The notes under the pieces were generated by a model. That model was not told the DNA's origin and searched no databases. It saw only the letters and a program-made list of their open reading frames with translations. Shown piece after piece: positions 1 to 6,462 of a stretch of 7,396 bases of DNA. The position numbers and the translations under genes were made by a program. Source of the stretch: Alphaproteobacteria bacterium (GTDB lineage: Bacteria; Pseudomonadota; Alphaproteobacteria; VGEJ01). Location of the stretch: contig VGEJ01000125.1 in assembly GCA_016869335.1 (NCBI GenBank), forward strand, positions 1 to 7,396, in the 5' to 3' direction. How positions within the stretch are numbered: the first letter of the stretch is position 1; each line of letters opens with the position of its first letter.

Positions 1-52
1 GGACCAGGGAGCGCGAGAATGGCCAAATCGTGCGGTGCAACGCAGCCTGGAG

Positions 53-72
53 CGGATAGATTTTCCTATCCG
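53..72. promoter_or_regulatory. Perfect inverted repeat, candidate operator
   Basis: The arms CGGATAG (53-59) and CTATCCG (66-72) are exact reverse complements around a 6-nt AT-rich centre, ATTTTC. The repeat lies just upstream of the -10 box at 91-96. Its centre is about 40 bp before the likely transcription start near 103, a position often used by activators that contact RNA polymerase at a promoter with a poor -35 box. It also overlaps the -10 region of a possible leftward promoter. The symmetry suits a dimeric regulator (LysR, GntR or IclR type), but the regulator is not in the window and the family cannot be decided from the site. The repeat is seen directly; operator function is inferred. 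Confidence 0.5.
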
Positions 73-83
73 TCACGTGTCAA
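55..83 (-). promoter_or_regulatory. Possible divergent (leftward) promoter
   Basis: On the minus strand, positions 83 down to 78 read TTGACA, a perfect -35 hexamer. At a 17-bp spacer the -10 would be TCTATC (60 down to 55), only three of six matches. The candidate operator at 53-72 covers this -10. Such an arrangement is common where a regulator gene is divergent from the operon it controls, but no coding start for a leftward gene can be identified in the first 50 bases, so this rests on a single strong hexamer. Confidence 0.25.
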
Positions 84-96
84 CAGGGTGTATAGT
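70..96 (+). promoter_or_regulatory. Candidate sigma-70 promoter of the operon
   Basis: TATAGT at 91-96 matches the -10 consensus at five of six positions in an otherwise GC-rich region. No good -35 box lies at the normal distance: the best is CCGTCA (70-75), three of six matches with a 15-bp spacer. Transcription would start near 103, giving a leader of about 26 nt that carries the ribosome site at 116-122. A weak -35 with an inverted repeat around -40 suggests that the promoter needs an activator. Confidence 0.45.
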
Positions 97-115
97 GCCC
101 GCGCATGCGTCGCCT

Positions 116-122
116 GGAGGGG
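116..122 (+). promoter_or_regulatory. Ribosome binding site of the MlrC-like gene
   Basis: GGAGGGG lies six bases before the ATG at 129. It favours that start over the in-frame ATG at 105, which would be almost leaderless from the predicted promoter and would add eight residues in front of the conserved N-terminus. Confidence 0.75.
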
Positions 123-128
123 CCGGTC

Positions 129-1658
129 ATGAAGCGCTTCGTCGTCGCGATGGTCAAGCACGAGACCAACACCTTCTCGCCCGTGCCCACGCCGCTGGCC
201 GCGTTCGGCCGTTATGCGGGTGGCGCCGGCAAACCCGGCCCGGCCTACGGCGCTGCGGCCATCGCTGCGTATCGCGGCACCGCCACCCCCGCGGGTGCCT
301 ACATCGACCTGGCCGAGCGCGCCGGTGCCGAGCTCGCCTTCCCGATCGCGGCCAACGCCACCCCCGGCGGGTGCCCGGAAGACGCGCTGATCGAACACGC
401 CGCCCAGTGCATCGTCGAAGAGCTGCGCAAGGGCTGCGACGCGCTTTTCCTCGACTTGCACGGCGGCATGGCAACCCCCGGCTACGACGACCCGGAAGGC
501 GAGCTGCTGGCGCGCATCCGCAAGGCTGCACCGGGGTTGCCGATCGCGGTGGCCTTCGACTTCCACACCAACCTGTCGCAGCTGACGATCGACAACGCCA
601 CCGTCATCACGGCGTACCGCACCTACCCGCACGTCGACATGTACCAGACCGGCGAGCGCGCCGGGCGCACGCTGATGCGTGCGCTCGCCGGCGAGATCGA
701 GCCGCGCCTGTTGTGGCACTCGCTGCCGATCCTCTCGCACCTGAACCGCCAGACGCCTTCGCGCCAGCCGATGAAGGACATCATGGACCGCGCCATCGCC
801 GCCGAGGCCGCGGGCACCGTGCTCAACGCTTCGGTGCTCGGCTGTTTTCCGCTGGCAGACATCCCCTTTGTCGGGATGCACGGCATCGTCGTCGTCGACG
901 CCCGGCGCGACCGCGGCGAAGGCCAGCGCCTGCTGCACGAGCTGATGTCGATGGCCTGGCAGCGGCGCGCCGATTTCGTCTTCGAGGTCGAGCCGGTCGA
1001 GCGCTCGATCGCCCATGCGCGCTCGCTCGGCGAAGGGCCGGTGCTGCTGGCCGACCATGGCGACGTCGCCGGCTCCGGCGGCTCGACCGACGTGATGGCG
1101 GTGCTGGCCGAGGCGCTGCGCCAGAAGCTCACCGACATGTGCGTGGGCCCGATCTGGGATCCGGCGGCGGTCGCGACGATGATCGCCGCCGGCGTCGGCG
1201 CCCGCGTCGAGCTGGCGCTGGGCGGGCGCACCGACGCGCCGGCGATCGGCCTCGTCGGCGCGCCCTTGCCGCTCGCGGGCACGGTGCGGCGCATCACCGA
1301 CGGGCGGTTCACGGTCACCGCACCCATGTCCACCGGCACCAGCCAACACCTGGGCCGCTGCGCGGTGCTGGACATCGGCCAAGGCAACGAAATCGTGATC
1401 AGCAGCGAGCGCCACGAGCCTTTCGACACCGGCTGCTTCACGCACGCCGGCATCGACCCGGCGCGCAAGCGCTTCATCCTCATCAAGTCGCGCCAGCATT
1501 TCCGCGCCGGCTTCGAGCCGATCATCCGCCACGTGGTCATGGTCTCCGGCCCGGGCATCACCACCTCGGACTATTCGCAGTACCCGTGGAAGCGGGTGCG
1601 CCGGCCGATCTATCCGCTGGACCCGGACACGCCCTCGAACCTGCCTGCGTTGCCCTGA
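129..1658 (+). CDS. M81 family metallopeptidase (MlrC-like)
   Basis: This is a 509-residue protein of the M81/MlrC family, whose founding member is the metalloenzyme that cleaves linearised microcystin and its tetrapeptide. The N-terminal catalytic domain (about 1-290) shows HETNTFSP (11-18), DLHGGM (109-114), FDFHTNLS (143-150) and YRTYPHVDMYQTGERA (163-178). His11, Glu12, His111, Asp144, His146, His168 and Asp170 are candidate metal or active-site residues. The MlrC C-terminal domain shows a Gly-rich ADHGDVAGSGGSTD segment (309-321), KSRQHFRAGF (453-462) and RRPIYPLD (491-498). There is no signal peptide, so it is probably cytoplasmic. Start 129 is chosen for its ribosome site and because the family begins a few residues before HETNTFSP. 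It is full length and leads an operon with a peptide-type ABC importer, which suggests it cleaves the imported compound. Family assignment is firm; the substrate is unknown. Confidence 0.93.
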   Translation: MKRFVVAMVKHETNTFSPVPTPLAAFGRYAGGAGKPGPAYGAAAIAAYRGTATPAGAYIDLAERAGAELAFPIAANATPGGCPEDALIEHAAQCIVEELRKGCDALFLDLHGGMATPGYDDPEGELLARIRKAAPGLPIAVAFDFHTNLSQLTIDNATVITAYRTYPHVDMYQTGERAGRTLMRALAGEIEPRLLWHSLPILSHLNRQTPSRQPMKDIMDRAIAAEAAGTVLNASVLGCFPLADIPFVGMHGIVVVDARRDRGEGQRLLHELMSMAWQRRADFVFEVEPVERSIAHARSLGEGPVLLADHGDVAGSGGSTDVMAVLAEALRQKLTDMCVGPIWDPAAVATMIAAGVGARVELALGGRTDAPAIGLVGAPLPLAGTVRRITDGRFTVTAPMSTGTSQHLGRCAVLDIGQGNEIVISSERHEPFDTGCFTHAGIDPARKRFILIKSRQHFRAGFEPIIRHVVMVSGPGITTSDYSQYPWKRVRRPIYPLDPDTPSNLPALP

Positions 1659-1794
1659 CCCAGTACCCAGCTGCCCAGCTAGAACAGGTAAAGCCCCGAC
1701 TTCACGATTCGAAGCACAGCCCTGACGATTGCCCCAAGCGCTGCGGGTCTCGCCCCGCGACCGACCACCCCAACCGCCAGACCAGGAGTACGAG
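1659..1794 (+). other. Spacer between MlrC-like and binding-protein genes
   Basis: This 136-nt spacer has no open frame that looks real. It begins with three tandem copies of a CCCAG-led unit (CCCAGTA 1659-1665, CCCAGCTG 1666-1673, CCCAGCTA 1674-1681). A small hairpin, GCGGG (1743-1747) with CCCGC (1754-1758), lies upstream of the next ribosome site; it has no T-run and does not look like an intrinsic terminator. A second weak pairing is CTTC (1700-1703) with GAAG (1711-1714). The last part (1761-1783) is C-rich and G-poor. No convincing internal promoter was found, so read-through from the operon promoter is the simplest reading. Confidence 0.5.
1784..1788 (+). promoter_or_regulatory. Ribosome binding site of the binding-protein gene
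   Basis: AGGAG lies six bases before the ATG at 1795. It settles this start over upstream in-frame codons, which would precede a normal signal peptide. Confidence 0.75.
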
Positions 1795-3351
1795 ATGAAT
1801 CGATCATGGTTTTCGATGGCCCGCAGCGCGGCGCACTGGCTCACGCTGCCGCTGCTGGCGCTGGCCCTGGTGACGAGCGCCACCGCACAGCCGCAGCGCG
1901 GCGGCATCATCAAGATCGCCTCCGATGCGCCGCCGGTGGGCCTGGATCCGCACATCGCCATCCCCTACTCGTCGCTGGCCGCCTACGAGCATGTCTACGA
2001 GACGCTGGTGCGCTTCAACGCCAAGATGGAGATCGAGCCGGCGCTCGCGGTCTCTTACGAGCAGCCCGATGACCTGACCTACATCTTCAAGCTGCGCCGC
2101 GGCGTCAAGTTCCACGACGGCGAGGTCATGACCGCGCAGACGGTCAAGTTCAACTTCGATCGCATCCTCGATCCGGCCACCGCTTCGCCGCGCGCGTCAC
2201 TCTTCAAGCAGATCAAGGAGGTGGTGGCCGTCGATCCGCTCACCGTGCGCTTCACGATGAAGACGCCGTTCCCGGCCTTCCTGAAGCTGATCGCCACCTC
2301 CAACTACGCGGGGATCGTCTCGCCCAAGGCGGTGGCCGGGGGCGAGATCCAGACCAAGCCGGTCGGCACCGGCCCGTTCCGCTTCACGCGTTACGAGACC
2401 GGCGTGCGCATCGTCTACACGCGCTTCGAGGACTACTGGGACACCGGCAAGCCCTATGTCGACGGGCTGGAGTTCACCTTCACGCGCGACGAGACCACCC
2501 GCATCGCGGCGCTGCGCCGCGGCACCTCCCACATCGGCTGGGTGCGCGAGCCGCGCCTGGCGCAACTCGTGGAGCGCGAAAAGCACCTCGTCATCCAGCA
2601 GTCGGCGCCGATCCGACACCAGCGCCTGTTCCTGCGCACCGACCAGCCGCCGTTCAACAACGTGCTGGTGCGCCAGGCGCTCTCGGCCGCGACCGACCGC
2701 AACGAGATCATCAAGACCGTGCTGCTGGGCTTCGGCACGCTCAGCGCCTCGGTGCCGCCGGGCCAGCCGCCTTACGCGGTGCCGGTGAACGAGGTGATGA
2801 ACCTGCCGTACCAGAAGTACGACCCGGAGCTGGCCAAGAAGCTGCTCGCGCAGGCGGGCCTGCCCAACGGCTTCGAGTTCACGTTCCTCACCTCGCCGCA
2901 AGGCTTCGACTACGTCACCACCGCCGAGATCCTGCAGAACCAGTGGGCGCGGGTGGGCATCAAGATGAACATCCAGTCGGTCGACTGGAGTGCGGCGATG
3001 CAGCGCTGGCGCGGCAAGGATTTCACCGCCTTCCTGATCGCGAGCGCCTGGGTGCCCGACCCGGACAACCAGGTGACGGAGATGTTCCACAGCCAGTCCA
3101 CCGCCAACTACTACGGCCACAACGATCCCAAGCTCGACAAGATGCTCGACGCGCAGCGCGTGATGGTGCGGCTCGAAGACCGAGCCAAGGCCTGGCGCGA
3201 GATCCAGCGCTACGTGGCCGAAACGGCGCCGGCGCTGTTCCTGTACGCGATGTCGCCGCGCTACGAGGCGGTGGACCGCTCGATCGAGGGCTACAAGTTC
3301 ATGGCCAACGCCTCACGCACCTATCTGCGCGAGGCTTGGATCAAGAAGTAG
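1795..3351 (+). CDS. ABC transporter solute-binding protein, family 5 (Dpp/Opp type)
   Basis: This is a 518-residue periplasmic binding protein that delivers peptides or related solutes to the importer encoded downstream. Residues 1-31 form a Sec signal peptide: Arg3 and Arg10, a hydrophobic core at about 16-28, and a type I site after ATA (29-31). There is no lipobox cysteine, so it should be soluble in the periplasm. Family 5 marks are the YETLVRFN stretch (68-75), DDLTYIFKLRRGVKFHDGE (92-110), PVGTGPFRFTRY (189-200), RQALSAATDRNEI (293-305) and the C-terminal PDPDN (421-425). Length is normal for the family. The segment before PDPDN reads SAWV and seems shorter than in E. coli DppA, where an Asp there binds the ligand amino group, so a substrate without a free N-terminus is possible. 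Dipeptide, oligopeptide, glutathione or other ligands cannot be told apart from sequence. Confidence 0.93.
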   Translation: MNRSWFSMARSAAHWLTLPLLALALVTSATAQPQRGGIIKIASDAPPVGLDPHIAIPYSSLAAYEHVYETLVRFNAKMEIEPALAVSYEQPDDLTYIFKLRRGVKFHDGEVMTAQTVKFNFDRILDPATASPRASLFKQIKEVVAVDPLTVRFTMKTPFPAFLKLIATSNYAGIVSPKAVAGGEIQTKPVGTGPFRFTRYETGVRIVYTRFEDYWDTGKPYVDGLEFTFTRDETTRIAALRRGTSHIGWVREPRLAQLVEREKHLVIQQSAPIRHQRLFLRTDQPPFNNVLVRQALSAATDRNEIIKTVLLGFGTLSASVPPGQPPYAVPVNEVMNLPYQKYDPELAKKLLAQAGLPNGFEFTFLTSPQGFDYVTTAEILQNQWARVGIKMNIQSVDWSAAMQRWRGKDFTAFLIASAWVPDPDNQVTEMFHSQSTANYYGHNDPKLDKMLDAQRVMVRLEDRAKAWREIQRYVAETAPALFLYAMSPRYEAVDRSIEGYKFMANASRTYLREAWIKK

Positions 3352-3363
3352 TCGCTTCGCGCG

Positions 3364-3409
3364 TCACCGCACCACCGGCACCACCCGCGCCACCCTCACC
3401 ACCTGCAAC
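3364..3409 (+). other. C-rich, G-poor spacer, possible rut-like element
   Basis: Within the 72-nt gap after the binding-protein gene, this 46-nt stretch holds 27 C and only 6 G and is built from repeated CACC units. Such RNA would be poorly structured and resembles the C-over-G bubbles to which Rho binds. Partial termination here would give more binding protein than permease. Only the composition is seen; Rho action is inferred, and an unstructured ribosome-loading region is an equally fair reading. Confidence 0.3.
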
Positions 3410-3415
3410 GGGAGG
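3410..3415 (+). promoter_or_regulatory. Ribosome binding site supporting a TTG start
   Basis: GGGAGG lies eight bases before the TTG at 3424. It supports this codon as the start, because the first in-frame ATG, near 3535, would remove the first membrane helix. Confidence 0.7.
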
Positions 3416-3423
3416 CACCAGCC

Positions 3424-4371
3424 TTGCTGCGCTACATCCTGCTGCGCCTGCTGGGCCTGGTGCCCGTGCTGTTCGGCGTCTCGGTGCTGGTGTTCGTCGC
3501 CATCTGGGTGATCCCGGGCGACATCGTCGACATCATGATGGGCGACGAGGTGGCGCAGTCCGAGAAGGCGATGCAGCGGCTGCGCGCGCAGCTCAACCTC
3601 GATCAGCCGATCTGGATGCGCTACCTGCTGTGGGTGGGCAACGCGCTGCGCGGCGACCTGGGCGTGTCGATGATCTCGGGCGAGCCGGTGCTCGACCAGA
3701 TCCTCGAGCGCGCGCCGGTCAACCTGCAACTGGTGCTGATCGCGATGGTGTTCATCATCGTCATCGGCATCCCGCTGGGCACGCTGGCGGCGTACAAGCA
3801 GTTCACCTGGGTCGACAACTCGATCCGGGTCGGCGCGATCTTCGGCTACGTGATCCCGAACTTCTGGCTCGCCACGATCGCGGTGCTGATCGTCTCGCTG
3901 TACTTCCCGCGCGCGACGGTGCTCGACTACGTGCCTTTCAGCAAGGACCCGATCGCCAACATCAAGGGCCTCTTGATCCCGGGCTTCGTGCTGGCGCTGA
4001 CGACGCTGAGCTACATCGTGCGGCTGACCCGATCGACGGTGCTCGACACTCTGCGCCTGGACTACGTGCGCACCGCCCGCGCCAAGGGGTTGGGCGAACG
4101 CGTCGTGATGAGCACCCATGTGCTGAAGAACTCGCTGATCCCGGTCGTCACGGTGCTCGGCATTCAGGTCGGCGTGCTGATCGGCGGGCTCGTGCTCACC
4201 GAGGAGGTGTTCATGCTGCCGGGCATCGGCCGCATGATCCTGCTGTCGATCGAAGCGCGCGACTTCATGGTGCTGGCCGGCGGCGTGCTCTTCCTCGGGG
4301 TCGTGTTCGTGCTCGTCAACCTCGTGATCGACATCCTTTACGCCTTCCTCGACCCGCGCATCACCTACTGA
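3424..4371 (+). CDS. ABC transporter permease, DppB/OppB type
   Basis: This 315-residue inner-membrane protein is the first of two permeases of the importer. The start is TTG; the resulting N-terminus MLRYILLRLLGLVPVLFGVS is typical of DppB proteins, as is PGD (31-33) after the first helix. About six membrane helices can be seen: 9-30, 101-122, 137-160, 184-200, 237-259 and 283-306. The cytoplasmic coupling loop DYVRTARAKGLGERVV (213-228) keeps the conserved Gly222 of the EAA motif and is followed by LKNSLIPVV (234-242) and EEVFMLPGIGR (260-270). It lies 72 nt after the binding-protein gene and 38 nt before the second permease. The TTG start may lower its translation relative to the binding protein. 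Family assignment is firm; substrate is unknown. Confidence 0.93.
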   Translation: MLRYILLRLLGLVPVLFGVSVLVFVAIWVIPGDIVDIMMGDEVAQSEKAMQRLRAQLNLDQPIWMRYLLWVGNALRGDLGVSMISGEPVLDQILERAPVNLQLVLIAMVFIIVIGIPLGTLAAYKQFTWVDNSIRVGAIFGYVIPNFWLATIAVLIVSLYFPRATVLDYVPFSKDPIANIKGLLIPGFVLALTTLSYIVRLTRSTVLDTLRLDYVRTARAKGLGERVVMSTHVLKNSLIPVVTVLGIQVGVLIGGLVLTEEVFMLPGIGRMILLSIEARDFMVLAGGVLFLGVVFVLVNLVIDILYAFLDPRITY

Positions 4372-4403
4372 CGGGTTAGTCAGGCAGCGCCCACCCCAAC
4401 CCG
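4372..4403 (+). other. Inverted repeat between the two permease genes
   Basis: CGGGTT (4372-4377) directly follows the stop codon of the first permease and is exactly complementary to AACCCG (4398-4403), which ends six bases before the ATG of the next gene. The loop is 20 nt. There is no T-run, so it is not an intrinsic terminator. It fills the place where a ribosome site for the second permease would be. A folding or processing role is only inferred, and a 6-bp match can arise by chance in GC-rich DNA. Confidence 0.3.
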
Positions 4404-4409
4404 CCATCC

Positions 4410-5327
4410 ATGCCACCGCTCTTCGCCGCCCAGGAGCCCGCCGCGGCGGCCGCTGCGCCGTCCGGCACGAGCGCTGACGAGACGCTGTCGCCGACGCGCC
4501 TGGCCTGGCGCAGCTTCCGCCGCCGCAAGCTCGGCCTCGTCGGCACGGCGATGGTGCTGCTGCTGGTGCTGGTGGCGATCGGCGGCACGCTGATCACGCC
4601 CTACGACCCGAACGGGATGAACGCCAGCGTGTCGATGCACGCGCCGGGGCTCGCCCACCCCGCTGGCACCGACCGTTTCGGCCGCGACCAGCTCAGCCGC
4701 CTGATGGAAGGCACGCGGATCTCGATGCTGGTGTCGTTCGGCTCGGTGCTGCTGTCGTTGGCGATGGGCCTGCCGCTCGGGCTCATCGCCGGCTACTACG
4801 GCGGCCTCGTCAGCGCGGTGATCATGCGCACCGAGGACGTGGTGTTCGCGTTTCCGACCATCCTGCTGGCGCTGATGATCGTGGCCACGCTCGGGCCGAG
4901 CCTGATCAACCTGGTGCTGGCGATCGCGATCATCTTTCAGGCCAACGTCGCGCGCGTGGTGCGCGCTTCGGTGATGAGCGTCAAGGAGAAGGAGTTCGTC
5001 GAGGCAGCACGCGCGGTCGCCGCGCGCGACGCGGTCATCATGGCGCGCTTCATCCTGCCCAACGTGATGTCGCCGGTGATCGTGCAGGCCACCTTTCACC
5101 TCTCGCTGGCGATCTTCATCGAGGCGAGCCTGAGCTTCCTCGGGCTCGGCGCGCAGCCGCCCACGCCATCGTGGGGGCTGATGCTCAACGAGAGCCGCAC
5201 CTTCATGGAGTTCGCGCCCTGGCTGACGGTGTTCCCGGGGCTCGCGATCATCTTCGCCGTGCTCGCGTTCAACCTGATGGGCGATGCGCTGCGCGACGCG
5301 CTCGATCCGCGCCTGAGCGAACGGTGA
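4410..5327 (+). CDS. ABC transporter permease, DppC/OppC type
   Basis: This 305-residue inner-membrane protein is the second permease. An Ala/Pro-rich cytoplasmic N-terminus (1-30) leads to the OppC_N segment FRRRKLGLVG (36-45) and the first helix (about 43-63). GTDRFGRDQLSRLMEGTRIS (86-105) is a hallmark of DppC proteins. Further helices lie near 107-130, 146-178, 218-243 and 268-290, and the end is GDALRDALDPRL (291-302). The coupling loop reads EFVEAARAVAARDAVIM (195-211) before ILPN (215-218); the glycine usual after EAA plus three residues is Ala204 here. No Shine-Dalgarno sequence precedes the ATG at 4410. A stop at 4377-4379 in the same frame rules out a much earlier start, and no later in-frame start would keep the whole N-terminal region. 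Its stop overlaps the next start by four bases. Confidence 0.92.
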   Translation: MPPLFAAQEPAAAAAAPSGTSADETLSPTRLAWRSFRRRKLGLVGTAMVLLLVLVAIGGTLITPYDPNGMNASVSMHAPGLAHPAGTDRFGRDQLSRLMEGTRISMLVSFGSVLLSLAMGLPLGLIAGYYGGLVSAVIMRTEDVVFAFPTILLALMIVATLGPSLINLVLAIAIIFQANVARVVRASVMSVKEKEFVEAARAVAARDAVIMARFILPNVMSPVIVQATFHLSLAIFIEASLSFLGLGAQPPTPSWGLMLNESRTFMEFAPWLTVFPGLAIIFAVLAFNLMGDALRDALDPRLSER

Positions 5328-6462
5328 GCGAGAACCCGGTGCCCCCCGCCGCGGCAGCCGCGCCAGCCGAGTTACCGGTGCTGCGCATTCGCGATCTGCG
5401 CACGCACTTCTTCACCGGCCAGGGCGTGGTGAAGGCGGTCGACGGCGTGGATCTGGAGGTCCACAAGGGCGAGGTGCTGGGCATCGTCGGCGAATCGGGC
5501 TCGGGCAAGAGCGTCACAGCGCTGTCGATCATGCAGCTCGTCGCTTCGCCGCCCGGGCGCATCGTCTCGGGCCGCATCGAGCTCGACGGGCTGGACATGG
5601 TCAAGCTCGACGCCGCGGCGATGCGTCGCATCCGCGGCAAACGCATCTCGATGATCTTCCAGGACCCGCTGGCGAGCCTCAACCCGGTGCTGCGCATCGG
5701 CTTCCAGCTCGGTGAGGTGTTCCGCCACCACCTCGGCCTCGAGAAGCGGCAGGCGGTGACGGAGGCCGAACGCATGCTGCGCGCGATGGACATTCCGTCG
5801 CCGGCGACACGCGTGCGCAACTACCCGCACCAGCTCTCGGGCGGCATGCGGCAGCGCGCGATGATCGCGATGGCGTTGTCGTGCAAGCCCGAGCTCTTGA
5901 TCGCCGACGAGCCGACCACGGCGCTGGACGTCACCGTCCAGGCCCAGGTGCTCAACCTGATGAAGCAGGTGTGCCGCGAGCACCGCACGGCGCTGGTGCT
6001 GATCACGCACGACATGGGCGTCATCGCCAACATGTGCGAGCGGGTCGCGGTGATGTATGCCGGCAAGGTGGTGGAGTACACCGACGTTCGCACGCTGTTC
6101 CGTCGCCCCGGCCACCCGTACGCCGCGGGCCTCTTGCGCTCGCTGCCGCGGCTGGGCGGCAACGCGCGCCGGCTGCAGTCGATCGAAGGCCAGCCGCCGC
6201 GCCTGACGCGCCTGCCGCCCGGCTGCGCCTATGCGCCGCGCTGCCCGCGCGCACAACCCCGCTGCCGCGAAGAGGCGCCCGAGCTCGTGCGGCTGCGGCC
6301 GGGGCAGGAGGTGCGCTGCCATTTTCCGCTGGAGGGTTCGCTCGAAGGTTCGCTCCAGGGTTCGCCCCAGGGTCCGCTTGAGGGCGCGTTAGAGGGCTCC
6401 TTGCATCGCCCCATCCCTGCGGCACTGCATGCTGCGCCGAACGCTGCGCCAGGGGCCGCACG

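Noticed and set aside
1..50. Possible N-terminus of a leftward gene
   Set aside because: The minus strand has no ATG here, only a possible TTG near 40, and none of the three short translations resembles a known regulator start.
74..79. CACGTG palindrome in the promoter region
   Set aside because: A 6-bp palindrome alone is too short to call a binding site; the 7-bp inverted repeat beside it is the better candidate.
105..128. Upstream ATG at 105 as start of the hydrolase
   Set aside because: It has no ribosome site, would lie about two bases from the predicted transcription start, and adds residues in front of the conserved N-terminus; the ATG at 129 has GGAGGGG at good spacing.
1701..1729. 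Internal promoter before the binding-protein gene
   Set aside because: TTCACG (1701-1706) with GACGAT (1724-1729) matches the -10 consensus at only three of six positions, no better than chance.
1743..1758. Hairpin as an intrinsic terminator after the hydrolase gene
   Set aside because: The stem is five base pairs and no T-run follows; termination here would also cut the operon.
35..1798. A 587-codon + strand frame overlapping the hydrolase
   Set aside because: It is a shifted frame of the same DNA with an Arg/Pro/Ala-rich product and no ribosome site; the true frame shows conserved MlrC motifs.
66..1961. A 631-codon open frame on the minus strand across the hydrolase gene
   Set aside because: It is antisense to a gene with clear family motifs. 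Its translation is low-complexity, rich in Arg, Ala and His, with no recognisable domain, as expected in very GC-rich DNA.
3346..3359. Short GAAG/CTTC pairing at the end of the binding-protein gene
   Set aside because: A 4-bp stem with no T-run is expected by chance and gives no terminator signal.
2943..4379. A 478-codon + strand frame spanning the binding-protein and first permease genes
   Set aside because: It crosses two well-supported genes in another frame and has no conserved motif.
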